Origin: Pomphorhynchus laevis
Lineage: Eukaryota; Acanthocephala; Palaeacanthocephala; Echinorhynchida; Pomphorhynchidae
NCBI GenBank assembly: GCA_012934845.2
Contig: WNNJ02000420.1
Coordinates: 18,318-82,317, forward strand
Direction of reading: 5' to 3'
Length of the DNA: 64,000 nucleotides
In this document: piece by piece, positions 11,727 to 22,504 of the stretch
Layout: each line of letters begins with the position of its first letter
Position numbering within the stretch: the first letter of the stretch is position 1
Translations under genes and position numbers: made by a program
Notes under the pieces: generated by a model
Told to the model about the DNA's origin: nothing
What the model saw: the letters and a program-made list of their open reading frames with translations, nothing else
The model's database searches: none

Positions 11727-13373
11727 TGTTAAAGTATTATATTGACTTGACAGTTATTTTGTAATAAAAAAGGATTTATTTTAACGTGGCAAATGCGTGC
11801 CAGCGCACGCTTACATGATCACAACAAAACAAGACTGTTAATCAGGTGTCGAGGAGGTGTGAACGGAGGAGGTGTTTGAATGTGATAAAGAAGGGGGCCC
11901 GGCGAACGTCGAGAGGAAGTTGATTCCAGGCGAGCGAGGCGGCGACGAGGAAGGATCGGAGACCGTAGTTGTTGGAGTAATTAGGAACGTGGAGTAAGAG
12001 GGTATGACGGGAACGCAGCGATAGCGAGGTGGGGCGAGTGTCATCTAAGAAAGGAAGGTTGATGAACGATGGGGAGCCGACAGCGATGAGACGAAAGGTA
12101 ACGAGAAGAAGGCGGAGTTTGATGCGGATGTGGATGGTGGGCCAGGAGAGTTGGGCAAAATATGTGGATGTGTGGTCGAAGCGACGGAGACGAAAGAGCA
12201 CTCGAACGGCGGTGTTGATTATTCGTTGTAGGGGTAGGATGATGGATTTTGGAGAATTGGCGAAAAGGCTAAGGCAGTAATCGATTTTAGGAAAAAGAAG
12301 CGATGAAAGAAGTGACATACAAGAACGGAAGTCGATAAGGGGGCGGATAGGGCGGATGTCACGGATAATTAAGTTAGATGATCAGACCTTGTCACGGACG
12401 AAGGGTTTAAGGGAAAGGTGATCATCGAAATGGAAGCATAAGAAAGTGAGATTGTGGACTATGGGGATAATCGATGAGGCAAAATATACAGTGGGAGGAT
12501 ATATGTTCGGTTTACGGGGGAGGATCCACATTATTTTGGACTTTTCGGGGTTTAGAACGAGATGGAGATCGGAGAGACGTTTGTAGATAGAAGAAGGACA
12601 GTTGGAGGCAGAAATGCCGATATCGTGTATGCGATGTGCGGGTGCATAGCATAGATTAGAATGTCATCGGCGTATTGCATGACGTTAAAGGAGTAAGGTT
12701 TGATAAACGGAGAGAGATCGCCAAGCAGAAGAGAGAAAAGCAGGGGACCTAGGACTGAACCTTGTGGGACCCCGCAAAAAATAGGGATGGGAGGGAAGGA
12801 TGATGAATTAGAACAGACGCGAAAGGAATGGTCGGATAGATATGAGGCGAACCATGCTACGGAGGAGGAAGAAAAGCCGTAATCATAACGAAGACGAGAA
12901 AGGAGGACGGAGTGGTCGACAATGTCGAATGCGGAGGAGAGGTCGAGGGAGATGAGAACACTATATAGAGCCTTGTCTCGAGAAATGAGTAAGTCGTTGT
13001 ACACTTTTATGCATGCGATTTCTGTCGAGTGATTAGAGCGGAAAGCGGATTGGAAAGGAGGGTACAGATTGGATGAGGAGATATAAGCGTTGATTTGTAT
13101 TAAGATGAGGCTTTCTAAGAGCTTAGAAAGAGTAGGGAGTAGTGAAATGGGGTGATAGCTAGAAGGAAGGGAGGGGTCGAGCGATTGTTTCTTATTGAGG
13201 GAACGAAGGATTGCGGATTTTCAGTGTGAAGGGAAGATACGACTGCGGATGGACGAGTTAAACAAGGTTGTGAGAAATGGGGATATCGATGAGCATATAG
13301 ATTTTAATAAAAGTAATGATTTTTAGATTGCTTATTAAAACCTTATATTGGTTTATTGATTCTATCTATCACA
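11727..13373 (+). repeat. 5' LTR of Gypsy 1, interrupted by L2-A copy
   Basis: LTR bases lie at 11727-11765 (starting TGTT) and 13318-13373 (ending CTATCACA). Together they make about 95 bp and match the 3' LTR at 22404-22499. The interruption is the L2-A fragment, flanked by GTAAT at 11761-11765 and 13313-13317. Confidence 0.85.
11766..13312 (-). mobile_element. L2-A LINE, 5'-truncated young copy inside an LTR
   Basis: A minus-strand copy holding the L2-A 3' tail (11766-11840) and the ORF2 C-terminal half. The last 158 codons (12318-11842) differ from the intact L2-A ORF2 at only two residues by eye, and the RT core at 13004-12552 keeps FDIVDH, GVPQGSVLGPLLF and YADDILIY before its frame fails. 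It is truncated at about codon 480 of ORF2, as expected when target-primed reverse transcription stops early. A GTAAT duplication (11761-11765, 13313-13317) marks the insertion. Its high identity to the 50.7 kb copy implies recent activity. Confidence 0.88.
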
Positions 13374-16362
13374 ATTTAATAAGCATTTGTATGGATAAAT
13401 TCCTCAGGCCAAGTATAATGGATATCAATTCTGATGCCGTAGATTCCTCTCACATGTGATTACATTGGCAACGATTTTTTTGATTCATTTATAGTATCTA
13501 TGCCTGATTTGAACGAAAGATCGAAACTCAACCTTCTTGTAAATATCATTTCTACACGGCATTTTTTATTGATTTCTAAAGAAGATACTTATACGGGGGC
13601 GATTGAAAAAAATTGGCGAACTATCGATTCCGTATCAGTTTGGTGCAATTTCCGAAATAGAAAATTGTTCTGAGAACTACCTGACTGACTTCATCAATAG
13701 CATGAACTCATCATATATCAAACAGCGGATATTATAATCGAATGAAAATAATCTCGAGCGCATCCTCAATTTGGCTGTGTCATTAGAAGCCGCTCATAAT
13801 CAAGCAGTTCAGTTCGAGACTTTACAAAAGGAAGATAATGTTCTACCCTTAAATTCAGTAAAGTGTAATCTATCCACTGATGATGACTGTAATGTATCAG
13901 CTATAAACAAATTCGCTAGTGATGAACGTAAAATGTCCTTCAAAGTTTTGATTTTTGCGGCAGTCGATAGCATAATCGTCAGATGTGCACAGCTCGAGAC
14001 GCTAGATGCTTCAAATGTAGCAAACGCGGACATTTTGCAAATGTATGTAAGTCGAAGCAAAGCTCTACTACCTCATCAGCTTTACTTGCTTCTTCCCAAA
14101 ATTCGTTATTATCAAGGCATGAAATTAAAGTGTCAATCGCTGGAAATTGGGCAACATGTCTTTTTGATACTGGCAGTTCAGAAAATTTTATTGATACGAT
14201 ATTTGCCGCTTGCTTAAAGCTACAATTACACCCGCATTCACTGATCGTTAGTATGGCGTCGTCATCGCATCATGATAAAATTAAGCATTGTGTTTTCAGT
14301 GATATAATTCGCGATAGTTCACCCTATAGTTCGGTAAAATTTCTCGTGATGACGATGTTATGTTCGGACATCATTCTCAGATACCCATTTTTACAAAAAC
14401 ATCAGCATGTAACTTTCAAATTCAATGGGCCGTGTGAGCCACTGATTGTTGGGGCATCCTCTACAATATTAATCGAATGCCCACTATTGTTTTCGAACCT
14501 AACGGAAAATATCCGACCGATTGCAATTCCTTCACGACGGTATAGCTACAATGATAAGATATTCATTCGTTCTGAAATACAACGTTTATTAAGACTGGGG
14601 CTAATCGAATCAAGTAACGCCCCTTGGAGAGCACACGTTGTTGTGAAGAATGGACATTCAAGATTGCGCAATGTAATTGATTTCTCGAATTTTATTATCA
14701 ATTTCACAACATTGGACGCATTTCCGTTACCAAATATCGACAAATTAGTAGAAAAATCACAGCTCACTACTTTAGCCACCTTGACTTATCGGATGCATAC
14801 TACCACATTCCAATCGCTCGAAATGACAGGCAATACACTAGCTTCGAAGCAGATAGTCAACTCTATCAGTTTACTCGAATACCATTTGGCCTTACTAATG
14901 CCGTGGCGTGTTTTCAGCGGATTATGAACAATACAATTCGGTAGCAAAATCTAAAAGATACCTACTCATATCTTGATGATATTATTATAACTGGCTCCAT
15001 CATTGAGGAGTATGATGAAAATTTGACTAAATTCGTTACAGTTGTTGATAAACTATATATTCAAATATCAAAACACAAATCAAAGTACAGGCAACATCAC
15101 ATCAAGTTCTTAGGACATGTGATATCTAACAACGAAATTAAACTCGATCAAGATCGTATGCACGCATTACTGAATATTCCGGATCCGTCGAGCACGTCAA
15201 AGCTCAAACGTTTGCTGAGATTTTTATCATATTATAGCAAATGGATTCCCCGATACTCCCAGCGAATTCGTCCCCTTATTGATTGCGTAACTTCTCGGTT
15301 TCTTCGGTTGTTCACGAATGTATCAAAGAACTCAAGAACGAGCTTTGTGTAGCTTCTCTGAATACTTACGATCCTCAAAAAAATCTCATACTAGAAACAG
15401 ATGCATATGATAGAGCTATTGGAGCAGTGCTTAGTCAGGAAGGAAAACCAAAAGCATTTTTTTGAAAACCTTAACGATGTCACAACAAACGTTACCATCA
15501 ATTGAGAAAGAAGCTCTGGCGATAGTCGAAACCCTGCGGCGTTGGCGTCATTACTTTCTACCTGCTCCCTTCAAGTTAATCACCGATCAACGTTCGGTGA
15601 TGTTTATGTTTGATTGCAAACGAGCAAATAAAATCAAAAACGAAAAAATTTTACGATGGCAGTTAGAGCTAGCTCCCTTCAGCTTTGACATTATTTATCG
15701 TCCTGGGAATAAGAGCGTTGCTGCTGATGCCATGTCGCGCTGTTCTGTTGTGTCCGTAAACAAATTGGAACAGTTGCATGATGTATTGTACCATCCAGGG
15801 GAAACAAGAATGCTTCATTACGTTCGTTCGAAACATCTGCCATACTCTACCGGGGATGTCCGCAACGTCATTGCAAATTATAAAATATGTAAATTAATTA
15901 AACCTCGATTTTTCCGAAACCGAATGATACGTTAATTAAAGCTACAAAACCGTTCGAAAGGCTAAATATCGATTATAAAGGACCTATACCTTCTACCTCT
16001 AGAAACCATTATCTATTAAATATAGTCGATGAATATTCACGATTCGTTTTTGCATTTCCGACACCGGATTGCACAGTCAGGACCACGATTAAACATCTAT
16101 AAAATCTTTTTTACTTTCGGCTCGCCTGCTTATATACATACTGATCAAGGAACATCATTCATTCTTAAGAATTTCGAAATTTTCTTAATTTAAAAAATCT
16201 CGCTTCAAGTCGTTCTACGCCATACCATCAACAAGGTAATAGTCAAATAGAGCGTTATAATGGAGTTTTGTGGACTTCGTTTCGATAATAATACAAATTT
16301 ATTTAATGTGGCAAATGCGTACAAGGTGCACGCTTACAAGTCCACAAACAAAAATGAAAAAG

Positions 16363-17829
16363 TCAAGCAGATAAATTGTTTAAATGGGATCGGATTTGTC
16401 GTTTGAAGCACGGCAAAGAAGTTGATTGGCGTATATGAATGGGCAGATGATTCCATGATAGAGGAGCAGCCACCAGGAAGGAGCGGAGTCCAAAGGAGGT
16501 AGAGTAGTTTGGGACATGTAAAAGAAGGGAATTACAGGAACGCAAGGAACAGTAAACAGGACGAGAATTATCAAGAAAAGGAAGATTAAGAAATGAAGGG
16601 GTATGAAAAGTTACAAGGCGGAAAGCAACGATAAGAAGACGAATTTGAACACGACAATAAATTGTAGGCAAATCGAGAGAAGCAAGATGGTAGGATGTAT
16701 GATCAAAACGACGAAGACGGAGGAGAATTCGGACGGCTGCGTTGACGATGTGTTGTAGGGGAAGAAGAGTGGATTTAGGTGAGTTGGAAAATAGACTAAG
16801 ACAATAATCGAGTCTATAAAAAAGGAGAGAAGATATGAGAGTCATACAAGAAGGGAAATCGATCAATCTACGAACTTGACGGAGGTTGCGGAGTATCAAG
16901 GTAGATGAGCGTACTTTATCTCTAACGAAAGGTTTAAGTGAAAGTCGGTTGTCAAAATGGAAGCTTAAGAAAACGATATTATCAACGATAGGAAGAATTG
17001 TAGAATTTAATGATACGGAGAGAGGTTCGAAGCCGAGGCGTCGAAGTAGGATCCACATAATTTTAGATTTATCAGGATTTAGAGAAAGGCGAAGGGAATA
17101 AAGATGATTGAAAATTAAGACAAGACAGTCGGAAGCAGAAATACTAAGATCGTGAATACGATAAACAGGTGCATGAGCATAGATGAGAATGTCATCAGCA
17201 TATTGCATAACATGGAAGTTAAATTTATGAGAAATCGACGACAAATCACCGAGAAGAAGCATAGGGCCTAATACGGAGTCTCGTGGAACACCAGACGGGA
17301 TGGACGAAGGATGGGAGATAGATAAGTTAGAATAGACACGAAATGTACGGTTTGATAGATATGAATAAAACCATGATACAGTGGGTAAAGAGTAGTCATA
17401 ATCATGACGAAGGCGATGGAGAAGAATCGAGTGATCGACGATGTCAAAAGCAGATGATAGATCAAGAGAAACTACGACACTATATAATTTATGATCGCGC
17501 GACATGAGTAAGTCGTGATAAACTTTAAGACATGCAATTTCGGTAGAGTAATTAGAGCGAAAAGCGGCTTGGAAAGGAGGAAATAAGTTAGAGGAAAAGA
17601 GATATGTATTAACTTGCTTAAGAACGAGACGATCAAGGAGTTTAGGGAAGGTTGGGAGAAGTGAAATAGGACGGTACGAAGATGGTAGTGAGGAGTCGAG
17701 AGATTGCTTTTTGATGATAGGACGAACAGTGGCGCATTTCCAGATGGAAGGAAATGTACAGCTACGGATGGACAAGTTGAATAATGTGGTTAGGAAAGTT
17801 AAAACAGAGAAGCAGATATTTTTAAGCAA
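16363..17829 (-). pseudogene. L2-B ORF2, reverse transcriptase and C-terminal part
   Basis: A 488-codon open stretch of the LINE polyprotein. It carries SSYRPISLLPTFPKLLDRL, SLDLSSAFDIVDHSILLHRL, a damaged SGVPRDSVLGPM where intact L2-A has GVPQGSVLGPLLFSLLLGDL, and MQYADDILIYAHAP with the catalytic Asp pair. The Q-G to R-D change and a four-residue gap fall in the conserved RT block before the YADD motif, so this copy is probably inactive even where the frame is open. The C-terminal L2 block ends RSHLNNLSA. The 5' part of ORF2 lies upstream in other frames. Confidence 0.8.
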
Positions 17830-17871
17830 GTGAGTGGGAATTAGGTCAGAAGGAGAGGTTTTATTAGGTAA

Positions 17872-19357
17872 TTACAGCAGAACCGAAGAAACTTTATCAG
17901 ACAAAACGGGAAGAAGGTGGAATAGTTCTGGGAGGGAAGTATTTAAAGAGAAGAGTGGGTACAAGGGGGCTACGGGTAGTAGGGAAAGTAAATTAGATAG
18001 CTTAGTTTGTAGATAAGAAGAAAATTCATCAGGATTTATATTACAAGGGGTAGATGATCGTGAAAGAATTGAGTTTAAAATTTTCCAATGAGATTTAGAG
18101 TTAGAAGATGACTCGAGTTGATTTCGCCAAAAGAGAGTACGGTTAGTACGTATAAGAATGAGATGTGAACGGCGTAGAGAAAAGTAGGAATCACGAAGAT
18201 TTGGAGAGAGTGAGTTGGGAGAACGTTTAAGAAAGCGTTTATATATACGAAAAGAGTGACGGAGTTGACGCTTAGAAAGACTACAGTCAGAATCGAACCA
18301 GGGAGCATGGCGCAAGCGCTGGGAACGTCAAAAGTCGACTAGGCAGAAGGTTATTGAGGATCGACGTAAGTTCAGAATCAAACAGAATGCAGAGATCATC
18401 GGGAGAGAGATAGTTAAGAGGAAGTGAAAAGAGTGAAGAATTGATTAAGGCTGTGCAGAGAATAGGGATATCGAGAAGCTTCCAGGGTCGACTTGGTGTG
18501 GGTAATGGTAAAGGCGGAGAAGGAGGATGGGGACGAGTAAGAGTAAGAGTGACAAGGAAATGATCGGACAAACCAGGATCAGTAATTGACAAGGAGGTAT
18601 AGTCATTGAAGCAGTTAGGAACAGCAATGATGTTGAGAGCACCGCCGAGAATGAGTTGGGCTTGTTGAAAATAATTTATAGTTAAAATCAGAAAAAAATA
18701 TTAGTTAAAGTGATAGAGTCAGAGTCAGACAGGGGATCAAGACGAATGTTAAAGTCACCGAGAACAAAAGAAGGAGTATAAGACAATGAACAGTGAGACA
18801 TTAGATCTGCAAGGTCGTTAAAGAAGATACGTGATGGGGCAACTGAACCTGGACGGTATACAATCACAAGTTCCAGAGGGAAAGGAGTTGACAATCTGCA
18901 TATGAGTAATTCAAACGAAGTGTAACTGATGTTAACGTTGATTTTACGTAAAGACATTGGGTGACGAGCAATGGCAACAATACCGCCATGGTTAGAAGCC
19001 GTAGATGTATGAGATGCAACTTGGCGAGCTGATTCAACTAGAGAACAACCAGAGCGACATAGACGACCAATAGCAAGATCGTCGGAGTCAGTGGCAGGAT
19101 TCGGTAATGCAGATAATATCGATAGATAATTGATCGAAGATATCGAGAAGCATATCAGCTTTATGAAGAATGGAGCGAGTGTTGAATAGACTAAGACGAA
19201 AAGTATGCTTAGGAGCGAGATCGACTAGCGAAGAAGACAAGGGGAGAGATGGGACGCCATCGAATTTTTGGCCTTGTGTGTACAACGTTAAAATTTTCGT
19301 TGATTTGACGTATAGATAAGGATGACTCGCCGTTTGTTTCATGTCGATGTTTCTCAA
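17872..19357 (-). pseudogene. L2-B ORF2, endonuclease and linker part, frameshifted
   Basis: Pieces of an APE-type endonuclease in several frames: RLSLFNTRSILHKADMLLDIF and ITES at 19210-19090, VIYRPGSVAPSRIFFNDLADL and LGDFNIRLDPLSDSDS at 18880-18720, and TDPGLSDHFLVTLTL near 18585-18545. These correspond to the Asn, Glu, Tyr-Arg, Asp-Asn and Ser-Asp-His blocks of the fold. A linker with APWFDSDCSLSKRQLRH follows at 18305-17872. At least four frame changes separate the pieces. Confidence 0.75.
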
Positions 19358-20597
19358 TGCGAGCTAAATTGAGGTGGGCAATATCAGAAGGGGAGCGGTC
19401 AGGAAAGATACGGCAAGTAGATAAATTGGTAAGAAGTTTAAAACGTTGGGAGAGTACCGAAGAGGCATGTGAACTATGTCGGAAAACGATTTTTAAGAGT
19501 GGAGGACTGAGATGATTGGATTTAGTGGATTTGTTTAAACGAATAAAGGATACAGGAGCGATATTATTGAAGAGTGATGGGTTATCATCTGGAAGAATGG
19601 TTGCTAGGATAGACCTGAAAGCAGATACATCATCATCGAGGCGAGATTGTGGAGAAGCAGATTCGGAAACCTTTAAATTAGATATGATAATGCATCGATC
19701 GCGCGAAGGAAAACGATTACGTAGTGATGGACGGACAGACCTGGTAGTAGAGGCAGAAGAGCAGATAAACGTGGGAATGACAGGGGTGCTAAGTGAAAAT
19801 TTAAGATAGTTTGGAGCATGTGTGACAGGAGTGGAGTGTTGAATCGGTTGATCGGAGATGTTACTGGAGATGATTTTGACGGAAGGATGTAAATTATTGA
19901 TAGGTGATACGGTTGGATCATGTGTGACAGAAGTGGATTGTTGAATAGGTTGAACGGAGATGTTACTAGATATAATTTTGACAGAAGGATGTAAATTATT
20001 GAGAAGTGATACGGTAGAGGTAGAGTAAGGAGTACGTGAAGAGAAGAAATAAGTATGAGATGTATTTAGATGTGGGGATGAATAGGAAAAATGAGGTACG
20101 AGATGAAGGCCTTTACTGTTTGCATTGTTAGGAAGATGAAGATTAAAGGAAATTTTATCCGTAGTTAAAGGAGGAGTGTGTGTGAGAGAAGTTTCAAGAA
20201 CGAGTTTCAAAGATGACGAAGGAGTTAGTAAGCAAACGGATAACGACGATAGATTGGAAGATATGTTGTCGTTTGTTGATGTTCCATGTATAACAGCGGT
20301 CTGAGTCGACTGAGAGATATCAAGTTTATTTATTGAGCACAAATCTGTTTTGTTAGCGTTCAGAACGTCTCCACCGTTTGAGTGGTCATTCTTCATTAGC
20401 TTACCTACGAGGGCAGCACAACAGAAGCCGCAGAGGAAATTCCGATTTGAAACGTTGTCCTCGTCAGTGAAAGGAATGGTAACGTGAGTCCAAACATTGC
20501 AGTTCTTGTTGTCGCATCCAATTTGCTTTTCGATGTAAGCTTTCTTGACGGACTTGAGTTGCTGGCCGACATTTTTAGTTAGCTTTCTCTTTGCCAT
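19209..20597 (-). CDS. L2-B ORF1 protein (zinc module plus RRM-like domain)
   Basis: An intact 462 aa LINE ORF1, expected to bind the element RNA in a ribonucleoprotein particle. Near the N-terminus sits C28-x4-C33-x2-W36-x19-C56-x2-C59, a PHD/zinc-ribbon-like module; PHD-like fingers are known in ORF1 of CR1-type LINEs. A long Ser/Thr/Pro-rich middle (about 110-280) contains a repeated unit (NNLHPSVKIISSNIS appears twice, around 205 and 230). From about 300 a conserved domain follows with RDRCIIISNL, DDDVSAFRSIL, SFIRLNK and PPLLKIVF, compatible with an RRM fold, and a basic end with RPKIRWRP. The start is the first ATG after the 5' UTR array. ORF2 begins near ORF1's end in another frame. 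Confidence 0.8.
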   Translation of the reverse strand: MAKRKLTKNVGQQLKSVKKAYIEKQIGCDNKNCNVWTHVTIPFTDEDNVSNRNFLCGFCCAALVGKLMKNDHSNGGDVLNANKTDLCSINKLDISQSTQTAVIHGTSTNDNISSNLSSLSVCLLTPSSSLKLVLETSLTHTPPLTTDKISFNLHLPNNANSKGLHLVPHFSYSSPHLNTSHTYFFSSRTPYSTSTVSLLNNLHPSVKIISSNISVQPIQQSTSVTHDPTVSPINNLHPSVKIISSNISDQPIQHSTPVTHAPNYLKFSLSTPVIPTFICSSASTTRSVRPSLRNRFPSRDRCIIISNLKVSESASPQSRLDDDVSAFRSILATILPDDNPSLFNNIAPVSFIRLNKSTKSNHLSPPLLKIVFRHSSHASSVLSQRFKLLTNLSTCRIFPDRSPSDIAHLNLARIEKHRHETNGESSLSIRQINENFNVVHTRPKIRWRPISPLVFFASRSRS

Positions 20598-20663
20598 AAT
20601 AAAATGTTAATTAGTTAGTTATAATCAAGAATGTTTAAACTTCGTTAGTCTGCAAGTCGTAAG

Positions 20664-20775
20664 TTGTAAGTAGTCGTTAGTTGTAAGTAGTCGTTAGTTG
20701 TAAGTAGTCGTTAGTTGTAAGTAGTCGTTAGTTGTAAGTAGTCGTTAGTTGTAAGTAGTCGTTAGTTGTAAGTAG
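20664..20775 (-). repeat. 17 bp tandem array in L2-B 5' UTR
   Basis: Six identical head-to-tail copies of ttgtaagtagtcgttag (plus-strand sense) from 20664 to 20765, then a partial copy. The sequence beside it (20780-20890) is a looser array of gtcgatggtt words. It lies just upstream of ORF1 on the element's sense strand, where an internal promoter would be expected. Confidence 0.9.
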
Positions 20776-21053
20776 CGAGCGGATGTCGTCGATGGTTGTC
20801 GATGGTTGTCGATAATTGTCAAGCGGATGGTTGTCGATGGTTATCGTTAGCTGTCGTCGAAGGTTGTCGTTGGTTGTCGTCGAAGATTGTAGTTTGATTG
20901 TTTTAAAATCTTGGTGGACAAGATTTTCCGCGAGCGAAGCGAGCGGAACTATAATGAAAAAAAAATCGTCTCGATATCAGGCAAAATTTGAATTTGTGAC
21001 TTAAACTGAATAATTTTGAACCTGATTGTATTTACTTTAGATCTCAAACTTTT

Positions 21054-21664
21054 TTAAGGATGAATAGGAAAGAAGAGGTACGAGATGAAAAGCTTTACCG
21101 CTAGCATTGTTAGAATGAGAAAGATTAATGGAAGTTTGTACGTAGTTGAACGAGGAGTGTGTGAGAGAGTAGGTTCAATAATGGCATTATAAGATGCGAA
21201 GTCAGGTGTTGATGCGAGGGAAACATCTAAAACAGCATTGGTCTGAGTGGTCGTGTGTGATACAGGAGTAGAGAAGCAGGATAACTGTAGTAGTCGTACT
21301 GATGTACAAAAACCGCATGTGAATTGTTTACGTCTATACACCGAGTGGTAGGATATTTTAACACGAACAAGTGTCCATACATCACAATCTTTGGAATCAC
21401 ATCCAACTTCAAAACTGGTACAACCATTATTGCATTCCGATGTGGAAGATTCTTGATCAGGAACAGGGATCTGAGATCGCGCTTTTTTAGGCATGACCTT
21501 TTATCGATACATTGAGCTCAATCTGCGAGCGTTGCGAGCGGAACCTACAGGAATAAACTGGAACTGACAGAACTAATCTGGAACTGACAGGAATAATCTG
21601 GAACTGACAGGAATAATCTGGAATTGACAGGAATAATCTGGAACTGGCAGGAATAATCTGGAAT
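21054..21664 (-). mobile_element. L2-C LINE fragment: 5' UTR and start of ORF1
   Basis: The minus-strand ORF1 start (21494, MPKKARSQIPVPDQ...) runs 146 codons with C32-x4-C37-x2-W40-x19-C60-x2-C63, then stops where the element is cut at about 21054. Its 5' UTR holds a 20 bp tandem array. Both this UTR and that of L2-B contain a GCGAGC-nn-GCGAGCGGAAC word (21524-21545 and about 20930-20952). The fragment lacks everything downstream and abuts the L2-B 5' end in the same orientation. Confidence 0.75.
21541..21660 (-). repeat. 20 bp tandem array in L2-C 5' UTR
   Basis: Six units of exactly 20 bp with the consensus gaactgacaggaataatctg on the plus strand; the outermost unit is the most diverged. 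The unit is unrelated to the 17 bp unit of L2-B, although both elements are close relatives in ORF1. Confidence 0.9.
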
Positions 21665-22403
21665 GTAAGTTGTTAATTTATTAGCCAAGAAAGTTCATTA
21701 TCACGTCGTTTACCAATTACTCATTGAAAAAGTGTTCTTTAGCTTGCTCTTCATTGTATTCGTTCATTATTCTGCGCGTCGACTGGATGTTCACCTTCTG
21801 AACGAATGTTCATTGGAAAAGTGTTCTTCAGCCTGCTCTTCATTGTATTCGTTCATTATTCTTCGCGTCGACTGGATGTTCACCTCATGAACGAATGTTC
21901 AACTACCAACGTAGATCTGCTACAGGTACTACTCTTCCTGTTTGGTTATTATACCTACATGAAGTCCTTCTTAAGAACGAAAATGCAGGTAAATACGATG
22001 AAAAGGTATACATTGTCGATTTATTGGAAACTAATGATTAATATGCCCACATTCAAACGAAAGAAGGAAAATAAATTACCGTTTCGACGAGCAAATTGGT
22101 TCCCTACGATTTAAATAATTGCTCAAAAGGAAGAGGCTGTTACAGTAATTTCGATGTCTCTAATGCACTAAATAATGACCCACTAAATATTATTACCGTT
22201 CATTATGAAGAGTCGTTTGAGTCTAACGTAAACGATTCGATTCTTGATAACGCACAACTCTCTACGTATAGTGATTTAGATACCGGAAATTTGATCAATC
22301 AGAATGATCCAGATGATGAGAATAAGACTTTTCAAAAATTTAACGATCAGGCCAGTACGAACCAAAATGCCAGAAGAATTTCAAGATTATCGGTTGGAGT
22401 GAA

Positions 22404-22499
22404 TGTTTTAGTATTATATTGACTTGACAGTTATTTTGTAATGATGTTTTAGATTGCTTATTAAAACTTTATATCGGTTTATTGATTCTATCTATCACA
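22404..22499 (+). repeat. 3' LTR of Gypsy 1
   Basis: A 96 bp LTR beginning TGTTTTAG and ending TATCACA, matched by the split 5' LTR. It follows the integrase-side reading frame closely and is followed by the target duplication GGTAT. Confidence 0.85.
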
Positions 22500-22504
22500 G
22501 GTAT

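Larger units (their letters stand above)
16285..20960 (-). mobile_element. L2-B LINE, near full length, inserted in Gypsy 1
   Basis: A minus-strand LINE with 5' UTR (20598-20960, with a 17 bp tandem array), intact ORF1 (20597-19209), ORF2 running through several frames from about 19250 to 16363, and an 80 nt 3' UTR ending in the shared L2 hairpin tail (16285-16345). The EN domain lies at 19200-18290, a linker at 18315-17872 and the RT plus C-terminus at 17829-16363. ORF2 carries several frameshifts and stops; ORF1 does not. It occupies the integrase region of Gypsy 1. I found no clear target duplication, perhaps because an L2-C piece lies at its 5' side. Confidence 0.85.
11722..22504 (+). mobile_element. 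Gypsy LTR retrotransposon 1, broken, with two nested LINE insertions
   Basis: A fossil element bounded by 95-96 bp LTRs and a 5 bp target duplication GGTAT (11722-11726 and 22500-22504). Parts in order: 5' LTR (11727-13373, itself split by an L2-A insertion); gag-like region from about 13480 with a zinc knuckle near 13990-14055; protease around DTGSSENFID near 14166; RT about 14500-15150; RNase H about 15330-15770; integrase about 15770-16285, continuing at 21665-22400 after a second LINE insertion; 3' LTR 22404-22499. The coding part is broken, with roughly ten interruptions besides the insertions. The two LTRs differ at about 5% of positions by eye, so the insertion is not recent. The protein style resembles CsRn1/mdg1-type Gypsy elements, which is inference only. 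Confidence 0.85.

Noticed and set aside
20816-21004. Plus-strand MKKKSSRYQ start as another L2-C ORF1
   Set aside because: The short similarity to MSRKSRYQIP is not followed by any further match; the region belongs to the L2-B 5' UTR and the junction.
21324-22114. Plus-strand ORFs at 21324-21515 and 21806-22114 as genes
   Set aside because: The first is antisense to L2-C ORF1. The second is a wrong-frame reading of the Gypsy 1 integrase region.
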